Below, in pieces: positions 1-7,493 of a DNA stretch of 7,785 nucleotides. Numbering within the stretch: the stretch's first letter is position 1; every line of letters starts with the position of its first letter. Under the pieces are notes generated by a model. That model did no database searches, was not told where the DNA came from, and saw nothing but the letters and a program-made list of their open reading frames with translations. Origin of the DNA: CADEEN01 sp031379365 (lineage in GTDB: Bacteria; Pseudomonadota; Gammaproteobacteria; Burkholderiales; Burkholderiaceae_C); the NCBI GenBank assembly GCA_031379365.1, contig JANNFB010000326.1, positions 1 to 7,785 of the forward strand, in the 5' to 3' direction. The position numbers and the translations under genes are program-made.

Positions 1-1469
<1,469 letters not shown>

Positions 1470-1515
1470 CGAGCGCGAAGAGAGCGCCGGCTGCAGTGCC
1501 TGCAGGCGGGCAAAG

Positions 1516-1553
1516 TGCATAAAAATAGGCGCGTCAAATGACTGACGCGCCTT
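1516..1553 (-). terminator. Intrinsic (Rho-independent) terminator upstream of lepA
   Basis: A perfect 10-bp inverted repeat, AGGCGCGTCA (1527-1536) and TGACGCGCCT (1543-1552), encloses a 6-nt loop (1537-1542). Read on the minus strand, the GC-rich stem is followed at once by ATTTTTATG, giving a U-run of five. The other strand has no T-tract after the stem, so the orientation is clear. It ends about 50 nt before the lepA ATG. It could end a mucD read-through transcript or a small RNA, or act as an attenuator for lepA. Confidence 0.8.
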
Positions 1554-1583
1554 CCAACAAAACGTTTGGCAACTGCTTGTTGG
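1554..1583 (-). repeat. Stem-loop immediately upstream of the terminator
   Basis: Perfect 7-bp inverted repeat CCAACAA (1554-1560) / TTGTTGG (1577-1583) around a 16-nt loop. It abuts the terminator stem, with one nucleotide between them. If transcription starts at the -10 element at 1590-1595, this stem would form the extreme 5' end of the RNA, giving a two-hairpin transcript of about 65 nt. The stem is AU-rich and weaker than the terminator. Confidence 0.5.
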
Positions 1584-1589
1584 GCCTTC

Positions 1590-1617
1590 ATTCTAGCCAC
1601 AGCCACCCCGCTGAAAC
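1590..1617 (-). promoter_or_regulatory. Candidate sigma-70 promoter upstream of lepA (P2)
   Basis: Minus-strand -10 TAGAAT (1595-1590, one mismatch to TATAAT) lies 16 nt from a weak -35 GTTTCA (1617-1612). The predicted start is near 1583, just at the CCAACAA stem and about 60 nt before the terminator T-run. The same TAGAAT hexamer occurs before acpP. The -35 match is poor, so confidence is limited. Confidence 0.4.
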
Positions 1618-1673
1618 CCGCGCCAACTCTAGATATTTCGTCGTTGCAGGGTACCAACAGGAAAATCTATCAA

Positions 1674-1705
1674 CAGCTTATCCACAAAGTGCTGTGGACT
1701 GGCTG
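1674..1705. repeat. 32-bp dyad containing a perfect DnaA-box sequence
   Basis: TTATCCACA (1678-1686) is an exact match to the consensus DnaA box. It forms half of a dyad: TCCACA (1681-1686), spacer AAGTGC, TGTGGA (1693-1698), with outer arms CAGC (1674-1677) and GCTG (1702-1705) and symmetric 3-nt mismatches between inner and outer arms. The second half matches the inverted DnaA box at 6 of 9 positions (TGTGGACTG). As DNA it could be a DnaA or other dimeric regulator site; as RNA it could be a hairpin in the lepA leader. It lies in a non-coding region away from dnaA, so a replication origin is not supported. Confidence 0.5.
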
Positions 1706-1736
1706 GGGACAGATCGAGCGCGCCCCACTCCTCTTC

Positions 1737-1748
1737 CCCGGCGCCGGG
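1737..1748. repeat. 12-bp perfect GC palindrome
   Basis: CCCGGCGCCGGG is fully self-complementary, and after one C/A mismatch the flanking TT and AA extend the symmetry. It falls about 15-25 nt after the predicted start from the -10 at 1771-1776, where it would make a stable 5' hairpin. No T-tract follows on either strand, so it is not a terminator. Confidence 0.45.
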
Positions 1749-1770
1749 AAAGCGAGCGTTTCTGGCCGCC

Positions 1771-1776
1771 ATTATA
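1771..1776 (-). promoter_or_regulatory. Candidate -10 element, exact TATAAT (P1)
   Basis: The minus strand reads ACACCTATAATGGC, an exact -10 hexamer in GC-rich intergenic DNA. No good -35 lies at 16-18 nt; TTGAAA occurs but only 11 nt upstream. Predicted start is near 1764, giving a leader of about 295 nt to lepA, or an RNA of about 245 nt ending at the terminator. Confidence 0.4.
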
Positions 1777-1875
1777 GGTGTCGCGGCTTTCAATCGACGC
1801 CACAAGAAATTGAAGTGAACGTCCGCTCACATATGCGTGGGATCGGCGCAAGTTCGGCAATGCCGCCATGTGAAA

Positions 1876-1894
1876 TGACCCTGCGCCCGGGTCA
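1876..1894 (-). terminator. Weak hairpin after mucD, possible 3' end signal
   Basis: TGACCC (1876-1881) pairs with GGGTCA (1889-1894) around a 7-nt loop, about 22 nt after the mucD stop on the transcribed strand. The following sequence, TTTCAC, is a poor U-tract. It could slow or end transcription or stabilise the mucD mRNA 3' end, but it is much less convincing than the terminator at 1516-1553. Confidence 0.3.
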
Positions 1895-1915
1895 CGTTGC
1901 GCTTGACGCCGCCCA

Positions 1916-3394
1916 TCAGCGGGCGGGTGGTCGAATGATGAGGTAGTTGGTCCATTCGCCACGCCGCACCATCACGCTGATCTGGCGCGTCTTGTCGAGT
2001 TTGGCGACCTGCGCGTTGAATTGCTTGGCATCACTGATCTCCGTGTTGTCGAGCGTGACGATCACATCGCCTTCGCGCAGCCCAGCGCGAGCGGCCGCGC
2101 CCTCGGCACTTTCAACACGCACGCCGCCGCGCAGCTTGAGCTCGCGCTTCTGCGCCTCGGTCAGATCAGAAACCGCCAGGCCGATGGCAGTCTTGGGCTG
2201 GGCAGGCTGCTCAGCCCCCTGGGCAACGCGGCGGGGCTTCTCGGGTTCGAACTCGACCACGGTGACACTGACATCGCGGGTTGCGCCACGGCGGAACAAC
2301 TGCAGCGTGGCCTTGGCGCCTGGCTTGGTGGCGCCGACGATGCGTGGCAGGTCGCCCGATTTTTCTATGGCCTTGCCGTCGACCTTGGTGATGATGTCAC
2401 CGGCCTCGACCCCCGCTTTGTCGGCCGGCCCACCGGTCTCGACCCCTTGCACCAGGGCGCCCGCCGGTTTGCCCAAGCCGATGGACTCGGCCACTTCTTT
2501 GGTGACGGGTGCAATGGTCACGCCGATGCGCCCGCGAATGACTCGGCCGCTGGCACGCAACTGGTCTGACACCCGAATCGCCTCATCGATCGGGATCGCA
2601 AACGAGATGCCCATGTAGCCGCCGGAGCGGCTGTAGATCTGCGAGTTGATGCCGATGACCTCGCCACGCATGTTGATCAGGGGCCCGCCTGAGTTGCCTG
2701 GGTTGATGGCGACGTCGGTCTGGAACAGCGGCAGAAACTCGCCGGTGTCGCGCTGCTTGGCGCTGACGATGCCGGCGGTGACCGTGTTCTCCAGATTGAA
2801 CGGCGAGCCGATCGCGATCACCCAAGCCCCGACCTTGACCAGGTTGACGTCACCGATCTTCACCGTCGGCAGGCCGGTGGCGTCAATCTTGACCACGGCC
2901 ACGTCGGTGCGCTTGTCCGCACCGATAATGCGGGCCTTGAACTCGCGCTTGTCATTGAGCGTGACGATGACCTCGTCGGCACCGTCGACCACGTGGGCGT
3001 TGGTCATGACAAAGCCGTCCGCCGTGAGCACGAAACCCGAGCCCACGCCGCGCTGTTGCGGCTCGTTGTCCTCTTCGCGCGGCGCGCCGCGTCGCGGCGT
3101 CTGCGGCGAAGGGTTGTTGGGCATCGGGATGCCGAAGCGCCTGAAAAACTCGCGCATCTGCTCGTCGACCTCCCCACCGCCCGCTTGCGCACCGGCTCGG
3201 CCGCGCTCCGCGGTGCGGATGTTCACGACAGCCGGGCCGACCCGCTCGACCAGTTCGGTGAAGTCAGGCAACTCGCGCGCCTGCGCCAGTGCCGGCCTCG
3301 GCAAACCAAGGGCAGCCAGGCTCAACGCAAGCAGGCCCAGTGCAAAAGTGCGACGCAGCAGGGGGGCAGGCAAGGCAATCAGGGTGTTTTTCAT
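1916..3394 (-). CDS. mucD: Periplasmic serine protease/chaperone of the DegP (HtrA) family, MucD
   Basis: A Do-family protease that degrades misfolded envelope proteins; in the sigma-E pathway MucD typically dampens signalling by removing them. The 492-residue protein has the full HtrA layout: signal peptide about 1-39 (hydrophobic stretch 16-31, cleavage near PALAQA), trypsin-like domain with triad His134 (TNAHVV), Asp164 (RTDVAVVKI) and Ser235 (GNSGGPL), then PDZ1 about 286-378 and PDZ2 about 400-488. A proline- and charge-rich segment (91-115) precedes the protease core, in the position of the variable LA loop of DegP. All catalytic residues are present, so it should be active. The ATG at 3394 directly begins a good signal peptide; the ribosome site is weak (AGAAG, 3 nt from the ATG). 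It starts 34 nt after rseB, so it is probably the last gene of the rpoE operon. The family is certain; the mucD symbol rests on operon position. Confidence 0.96.
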   Translation of the reverse strand: MKNTLIALPAPLLRRTFALGLLALSLAALGLPRPALAQARELPDFTELVERVGPAVVNIRTAERGRAGAQAGGGEVDEQMREFFRRFGIPMPNNPSPQTPRRGAPREEDNEPQQRGVGSGFVLTADGFVMTNAHVVDGADEVIVTLNDKREFKARIIGADKRTDVAVVKIDATGLPTVKIGDVNLVKVGAWVIAIGSPFNLENTVTAGIVSAKQRDTGEFLPLFQTDVAINPGNSGGPLINMRGEVIGINSQIYSRSGGYMGISFAIPIDEAIRVSDQLRASGRVIRGRIGVTIAPVTKEVAESIGLGKPAGALVQGVETGGPADKAGVEAGDIITKVDGKAIEKSGDLPRIVGATKPGAKATLQLFRRGATRDVSVTVVEFEPEKPRRVAQGAEQPAQPKTAIGLAVSDLTEAQKRELKLRGGVRVESAEGAAARAGLREGDVIVTLDNTEISDAKQFNAQVAKLDKTRQISVMVRRGEWTNYLIIRPPAR

Positions 3395-3428
3395 GGTCTT
3401 CTAAATCAACTACGGTCAGGAGGGAGGA

Positions 3429-4472
3429 TCAACGGCGCGCCAGGGCATCGGCGAACTGTTTGAGGGTGGCCATCGGCACGTCACCCACGACAGTGACCCA
3501 GAACGCGCCCAGAGGTTGCATCAACGTGTGGGTCGCCCCGAAGGCGCCGCTGCCGGGCCGGTGCCGCTCGGGCCGCAACGGCTCGACGAAGACCGAAACA
3601 TGGGTCAGCCCGTCGGAGAAGATGGTCTGGACCACCTCGGGGCCCAGCGAGCCCTCGGCGTCGCCGGCCGCTTCAAGGCTGCGCTTGACGCAGCTGACCT
3701 GCTTGAAGCCGGCCACCGGGACCGGCAAGCGCCAACCTTCCGCGTCGAGGCCGGTGCGCCGCGGCGTGGTGCGCACAACGCGGTAGCCGTCGAGCTTCTT
3801 CATCGGTGCGGTCACCAAGTCGGGCCGGGCCTTGATGCCGACCGTCACCTCCGTGAACGCCGCGCTTTCGATCACGCGCCCGTCAAGCGACAAGACATCG
3901 GCGCGCAGCAGCAGCCCCGAGCCCTGATCGGCCCACAGACGCTGTGCAAACCGATGTCCGTCGCGCGGACGCAGCAGGAACACGGCGGCGTCCAGCCCGG
4001 CCACCCGTTCGCTGCCTTCGGCAAGCATCTCGTAGCGGTCGAACAACTGCTCTTCGCTGCCGCTCAGCACCGCCGGAAACAGCGCCACCGGATCGCGTTG
4101 TTCGAAGCGTGCGACCTTGGCCGCCGGCCACAGCGTTAGCACTTGTTCGTTGTGCCGGTAGACGCGCTGAGGCTGGCCATCGAGCATGTCGACACGCTCG
4201 AAGCACTGTTGGCCTTCACAAAAGTGGGCCATGCGCGAGCTCGACATCTGGCCATCCGCGCTCACGACCAAAGTGCCCTGGTAGTTGCGCTGACGGGCCG
4301 CCGTGTTGATGCGCTGCAGCCAGGCTCGCGCGTCGGAGCCAAAGGCCGACGCGGCGGCCGGCGCAGAGGCTGTTCCGGCCAGGGCGACAACAGGACCCAG
4401 CGCCGCCGAGACGGCGAGCAGCGCCGCCGCCCACCTGCGGCGACTCGGCACGGACCCCGTCAACACCGACAC
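3429..4472 (-). CDS. rseB: Periplasmic sigma-E regulator RseB (MucB)
   Basis: RseB/MucB binds the periplasmic part of the anti-sigma factor RseA and shields it from DegS-type cleavage; lipopolysaccharide intermediates or mislocalised lipoproteins release it. The 347-residue product has an N-terminal hydrophobic segment (about 14-33) ending in an Ala-rich signal-peptide region, an N-terminal LolA/LppX-like domain (about 45-215) and a smaller C-terminal domain (about 225-345, with SDGLTHVSVFVEPL). HxxxQVLTLWP and LDGQPQRVYRHNE (97-115) are typical of betaproteobacterial MucB. Cys85 and Cys90 (CEGQQC) could form a periplasmic disulfide; Cys261 is a third cysteine. The start is GTG at 4472, immediately after the rseA TGA (0-nt gap), which suggests translational coupling; no in-frame ATG occurs until residue 76, after the signal region. 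Identity is strong from sequence and position. Confidence 0.93.
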   Translation of the reverse strand: MSVLTGSVPSRRRWAAALLAVSAALGPVVALAGTASAPAAASAFGSDARAWLQRINTAARQRNYQGTLVVSADGQMSSSRMAHFCEGQQCFERVDMLDGQPQRVYRHNEQVLTLWPAAKVARFEQRDPVALFPAVLSGSEEQLFDRYEMLAEGSERVAGLDAAVFLLRPRDGHRFAQRLWADQGSGLLLRADVLSLDGRVIESAAFTEVTVGIKARPDLVTAPMKKLDGYRVVRTTPRRTGLDAEGWRLPVPVAGFKQVSCVKRSLEAAGDAEGSLGPEVVQTIFSDGLTHVSVFVEPLRPERHRPGSGAFGATHTLMQPLGAFWVTVVGDVPMATLKQFADALARR

Positions 4473-5102
4473 TCAGCGCCCCGGCGCCACGGTCGCGGCC
4501 TTGCGCACCGCCCCGCCCGGCGCCGCCAGCGCCGAGGTGGCGTTGTACTGCTGATGCGCAGCCAGGTAGCGATCCAGTTCGGCACTGCGGATCAACTGCC
4601 CTGGCGCGCCGGTCACCTGGGATGCTGCGGCCCCGTTACTCACAACCAAGCCTTGCAGGGCCGGTATCCGCTGCTCAGCAGCTGGTGCACTCAATGCAGC
4701 CGAGCGCTCGGCCGCCGCACCCTCGGGCGCAGCCACGCGGGTCACGACCAAGACGCCGGCTACCGCCACGAAACCAGCGGCGACCGCCATCGGCGCCACC
4801 CAGGCCTGGCGCCAGGCCGTGCGCGACGAAACCGCTTGAACAGAAGGCGCGAGGAGCACGGGCTCAGCGGCCAAGCGTTCGCGCAAGCGGCCGAGGAAAG
4901 CGGCGTCATGGCCAGCGTCGGCACGCACCTGGTCGCTGCGCATCAGCTCGCCAACGAGGTGGTAGGCGTGCCAGTCTGCGCGCGCACTGGCATCGTCACG
5001 CCAGGCACGGCAGGCCTGCTCGCCCTCTTGACCCTCACCGTCCATCAGGCTGGACAGCGCTTCCTGTTGACCGCATCGCTCGGTCGGTTCATCACGGCTC
5101 AT
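4473..5102 (-). CDS. rseA: Anti-sigma-E factor RseA (MucA), single-pass inner membrane protein
   Basis: RseA holds sigma-E inactive at the membrane; stepwise proteolysis by DegS, RseP and ClpXP frees it. The 209-residue protein has the cytoplasmic anti-sigma domain (SSLMDGE at about 17-23, WHAYHLVGELMRSD at 44-57, matching E. coli RseA in layout), one transmembrane helix about 101-121 and an Ala-rich periplasmic tail of about 88 residues that should bind RseB. I chose the ATG at 5102 because MSRDEPTERC leads straight into the conserved domain and GGAGAG (5115-5110) sits 7 nt upstream; the frame stays open back to 5198, but that part overlaps rpoE and resembles no RseA. Cys10 and Cys31 flank the conserved motif, unlike E. 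coli RseA. It starts 28 nt after rpoE and abuts rseB. Identification rests on the motif, topology and position. Confidence 0.92.
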   Translation of the reverse strand: MSRDEPTERCGQQEALSSLMDGEGQEGEQACRAWRDDASARADWHAYHLVGELMRSDQVRADAGHDAAFLGRLRERLAAEPVLLAPSVQAVSSRTAWRQAWVAPMAVAAGFVAVAGVLVVTRVAAPEGAAAERSAALSAPAAEQRIPALQGLVVSNGAAASQVTGAPGQLIRSAELDRYLAAHQQYNATSALAAPGGAVRKAATVAPGR

Positions 5103-5109
5103 GTCGATA

Positions 5110-5115
5110 CTCTCC
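5110..5115 (-). promoter_or_regulatory. Ribosome binding site of rseA
   Basis: GGAGAG on the minus strand lies 7 nt before the ATG at 5102 and inside the short rpoE-rseA gap. It decides the rseA start against the longer open frame reaching back to 5198, whose first codons overlap rpoE. Confidence 0.75.
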
Positions 5116-5130
5116 ACATTCCATTTCACC

Positions 5131-5742
5131 CTACCAGCGCTCGTCAACACGCGTGCCCAGCAGAGGGCGCAAGCGGGTTGCGATGGCTTCGCGGGCACGA
5201 AAAATCCGCGACCGAACGGTTCCTATCGGGCAGTTCATCACGGTCGATATCTCTTCGTAACTCAGGCCTTCGATCTCGCGCAGCACGATGGCCTGACGCA
5301 GATCCTCGCTCAAGGCATCAATGGCCGCGTTCACGGCAGCTGCGACTTCCTTGCTGGCGAGCAACGACTCCGGGGTCTCGCCGTCGCTTAGTTCGTTCTC
5401 CGCACGCGAAGTTTCGTCGCCATCTTCATATGTGGTCTGGGATGCCTGCGTGACCAGCGGGTCACGTTTCAGGTCGACCAGTGCCTTCTTGGCGGTATTG
5501 ACGGCAATGCGGTAGAGCCAGGTGTAGAAGGCGCTCTCGCCGCGGAACTGGGGCAATGCGCGGTAGGCGCGAATGAAGGTCTCCTGGGCGATGTCTTCCA
5601 CCAGGTCGACATCGCGCACCATGCGACCGATCAAGCGCTCAATGCGGCGCTGGTACTTCACGACCAGCATCTCGAAGGCCTTGACGTCACCCCGCTTGGT
5701 GCGCTCGACCAGCAAAGCGTCTGGTTCGGTGTCGGGGGTCAT
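5131..5742 (-). CDS. rpoE: RNA polymerase sigma-E factor (RpoE/AlgU), ECF family
   Basis: Sigma-E directs RNA polymerase to envelope-stress promoters. The 203-residue product closely follows E. coli RpoE: region 2 at about 22-90 (LVVKYQRRIERLIGR, then QETFIRAYRALPQFRG and SAFYTWLYRIAVNTAKK), an acidic variable linker (about 95-128), and region 4 at about 135-195 with the helix-turn-helix LSYEEISTVMNCPIGTVRSR. Start is ATG at 5742: MTPDTEPDALLVERTKRGD matches the family N-terminus. The frame stays open upstream to 5967, but that part is Arg/Gly-rich, lies in another frame of the preceding gene and is not homologous. The ATG overlaps the stop of the preceding ORF (ATGA), and no good Shine-Dalgarno sequence is seen, so translation is probably coupled to that ORF. 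rseA follows after 28 nt. I found no convincing sigma-E-type autoregulatory promoter directly upstream. Confidence 0.97.
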   Translation of the reverse strand: MTPDTEPDALLVERTKRGDVKAFEMLVVKYQRRIERLIGRMVRDVDLVEDIAQETFIRAYRALPQFRGESAFYTWLYRIAVNTAKKALVDLKRDPLVTQASQTTYEDGDETSRAENELSDGETPESLLASKEVAAAVNAAIDALSEDLRQAIVLREIEGLSYEEISTVMNCPIGTVRSRIFRAREAIATRLRPLLGTRVDERW

Positions 5743-6212
5743 GTCGGACCGGTGATCGAGGCCACACGCGTGTCTACACCCGGGGCGAAAAGCGCAGCCC
5801 GCCAAGCGGGCCACTGGCCGGCAGCCGCGAGCCGCGAGGCCGCCAGCCAGACGCCACGACCCGTGGGCGATGTCGGGCGAACGTGGAGCAACAACCAAGG
5901 TCCCAGGTCGATCATCACTTGCACCCGGCCAGGCCACGGCACCCCGTGCTCGGGGGCCCATTGCCAAGCGCTGCCATCCCAGACAAGCGCCCCGGTGGCA
6001 TCACTGCGCCGCGTCAGCAGGCGCCAGGCAAACGCCGCGGCGGCAACTGTCGCCACCGGGACGACAAAGGCACTCAGGCCCGCGACGCCGTCCGCCCAGG
6101 ACAGGATCCAGGCCATCAGGTTGGCTGCCGCCAGGCTCGCACACACCACGGCAAAGCCTCGGCAAAGCCGGTCGGGAACAACATGGATGCGCACCGGCGG
6201 TGCCGAAGACAT
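5739..6212 (-). CDS. Small inner-membrane protein, possibly YgfX/CptA-like
   Basis: Function is not established from the sequence. The 157-residue protein has two predicted transmembrane helices near the N-terminus (about 17-39 and 45-66), a basic loop after the second (WRLLTRRSD), then a soluble domain rich in Trp and Gly (WDGSAWQWAPEHG at 78-90, GRVQVMIDLGPWLLLHVRP at 95-113, ending WPAWRAALFAPG). Two N-terminal helices followed by a small beta-rich domain with a W-D/G-x-W-x-W start is the layout of the YgfX/CptA family, which sits next to nadB/algU in pseudomonads; members have been reported to affect cell-division and cytoskeletal proteins, with SdhE (YgfY) as partner. No sdhE is seen here. 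The start at 6212 lies 27 nt after fabF, and the TGA overlaps the rpoE ATG, so it is almost surely expressed with rpoE. The reading frame is well supported; the family assignment is inference from topology and context. Confidence 0.8.
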   Translation of the reverse strand: MSSAPPVRIHVVPDRLCRGFAVVCASLAAANLMAWILSWADGVAGLSAFVVPVATVAAAAFAWRLLTRRSDATGALVWDGSAWQWAPEHGVPWPGRVQVMIDLGPWLLLHVRPTSPTGRGVWLAASRLAAAGQWPAWRAALFAPGVDTRVASITGPT

Positions 6213-6239
6213 GGCGTCGTGCGATGGGCCAGGCGACGC

Positions 6240-7484
6240 TCAGGCGCGCCGGAACACCAGGGTGCCGTTGGTGCCGCCGAAACCGAAGTTGTTCTTCACC
6301 GCCACGTCGATCTTCATGTCGCGCGCTGTGTTGGCGCAATAGTCCAGGTCACACGCAGGATCCTGGTTGAAGATGTTGATCGTCGGCGGACTGACCTGAT
6401 GGTGCAGGGCGAGCACGGTGAAGACCGACTCGATCCCGCCAGCCCCGCCCAACAGGTGGCCGGTCATCGACTTGGTCGAGTTCACGACCAGTTCGCCCGC
6501 GTGCTCGCCGAAGGCCAACTTGATCGCGTTGGTTTCGTTCAAGTCACCCAGGGGCGTCGAGGTCCCATGGGCGTTGAGGTATTGCACAGCATCGGCGTTC
6601 ATGCCGGCATTGCGCAGCGCCGCCTTCATTGCGCGCTTGGGCCCGTCGACGTTCGGCGCCGTCATGTGAAAGGCGTCGGCCCCCATGCCGAAGCCGGCCA
6701 GCTCGGCATAGATCTTCGCGCCTCGCTGCTTGGCATGCTCGTACTCTTCGAGCACCAGCACGCCGCCGCCCTCGCCCAGCACGAAGCCGTCACGGTCCTT
6801 GTCCCAGGGCCGCGACGCCGTGGTCGGATCGTCGTTGCGGGTCGACAAGGCGCGGGCTGCGGCAAAGCCGCCGATGCCCAGCGGCGAGACGGTGCTCTCG
6901 GCACCGCCGGCAATCATCACGTCGGCGTCGCCGTACTCGATCATCCGCCCCGCCTGCCCGATGCAATGCAAGCCGGTGGTGCAGGCGGTGACGATGGCCA
7001 GGTTCGGGCCCTTGAAGCCGTAGAAGATGGAGACATGGCCCGAGATCATGTTGATGATCGACGCGGGCACGAAGAAGGGCGAGATGCGACGCGGGCCGCG
7101 CTCGCTGTACTCCTTCTGCGTGGCTTCGATCATCGGCAGGCCACCGATGCCGGAGCCCACCATGACGCCGATGCGCTCGGCCTGGTCTTCCGTCAAGCTG
7201 TCGCCCGTGGCCAGGCCGGCATCCTTGACCGCCTGGATCGACGCCGCCATCCCGTAATGGATGAAAGTGTCCATGTGCCGGGCGTCCTTGGCCGGGAAGT
7301 ATTCCTCGACCTTGAAGCCCTTCACTTCCCCGGCGATCCGGCAGGCCAACGCAGAGGCGTCGAACTTGGTGACGTTGGCAATCCCCGAGCGGCCGGCGAC
7401 CAGGTTGTCCCAGCCCTCGGCCACACTGTTGCCGACCGGGCTGATCAGCCCGAGGCCGGTAACGACGACCCTGCGACGACTCAT
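6240..7484 (-). CDS. fabF: Beta-ketoacyl-[acyl-carrier-protein] synthase II
   Basis: KAS II condenses acyl-ACP with malonyl-ACP in the cytoplasmic type II fatty-acid elongation cycle and extends C16:1 to C18:1, setting membrane fluidity. The 414-residue length is normal for FabF. The thiolase-fold active site is complete: Cys168 in TACTTGLH, His306 in NAHGTSTPLGD and His343 in KSMTGHLLGG; the C-terminal gate motif NNFGFGGTNG has Phe400. The N-terminus MSRRRVVVTGLGLISPVG is typical, which fixes the ATG at 7484. It begins 9 nt after acpP, its substrate carrier, with a short AAGG just before the ATG, and is followed after 27 nt by the small membrane-protein ORF, so it links the fab cluster to the sigma-E block. 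FabB is unlikely because of the length and the adjacent acpP. Confidence 0.98.
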   Translation of the reverse strand: MSRRRVVVTGLGLISPVGNSVAEGWDNLVAGRSGIANVTKFDASALACRIAGEVKGFKVEEYFPAKDARHMDTFIHYGMAASIQAVKDAGLATGDSLTEDQAERIGVMVGSGIGGLPMIEATQKEYSERGPRRISPFFVPASIINMISGHVSIFYGFKGPNLAIVTACTTGLHCIGQAGRMIEYGDADVMIAGGAESTVSPLGIGGFAAARALSTRNDDPTTASRPWDKDRDGFVLGEGGGVLVLEEYEHAKQRGAKIYAELAGFGMGADAFHMTAPNVDGPKRAMKAALRNAGMNADAVQYLNAHGTSTPLGDLNETNAIKLAFGEHAGELVVNSTKSMTGHLLGGAGGIESVFTVLALHHQVSPPTINIFNQDPACDLDYCANTARDMKIDVAVKNNFGFGGTNGTLVFRRA

Positions 7485-7493
7485 GCCTTCAGG

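Larger units (their letters stand above)
1470..1915. other. Non-coding region between mucD and lepA
   Basis: This 446-nt stretch has no convincing gene on either strand; short open frames are arginine-rich, lack ribosome binding sites and match no family I recognise. Notably, there is no glutaredoxin-like CxxC ORF, which some related genomes carry after mucD. On the minus strand it holds, in order of transcription: a weak hairpin just after mucD (1876-1894), a consensus -10 hexamer (1771-1776), a 12-bp GC palindrome (1737-1748), a dyad with a DnaA box (1674-1705), a second promoter-like pair (1590-1617), a stem-loop (1554-1583) and an intrinsic terminator (1516-1553). The density of structure suggests a regulatory leader or a small RNA gene. 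Confidence 0.7.

Noticed and set aside
1850..1855. Sigma-E-like -35 hexamer GAACTT on the minus strand between mucD and lepA
   Set aside because: The expected position of the -10 (15-17 nt downstream) reads near CATATGT, not TCTGA/TCTAA, so the match is only half a promoter.
1827..1873. TCACAT / ATGTGA inverted repeat spaced by 35 nt
   Set aside because: Short arms with a long spacer; no recognised operator spacing and no strong hairpin.
1678..1962. 94-codon minus-strand open frame overlapping the mucD 3' end
   Set aside because: It starts inside mucD in another frame, has no ribosome site and Arg/Ser-rich sequence without homology that I can recognise. It would also cover the TATAAT element.
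5103..5198. Upstream extension of the rseA frame by 32 codons
   Set aside because: It overlaps rpoE, does not resemble RseA, and the ATG at 5102 has a good ribosome site.
5387..5413. AAACTT followed 16 nt later by ACTAA on the minus strand inside rpoE, resembling a sigma-E promoter for rseA
   Set aside because: Both halves are imperfect and it lies in coding sequence for the variable linker; a match of this quality is expected by chance.
4143..5453. 436-codon plus-strand open frame opposite rseB, rseA and rpoE
   Set aside because: Antisense shadow across three conserved genes; low-complexity Arg/Gln/His composition and no family resemblance.
5743..5967. Upstream extension of the rpoE frame by 75 codons
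   Set aside because: The added sequence is Arg/Gly/Ala-rich, overlaps the better-supported membrane ORF in another frame and has no counterpart in the RpoE family.
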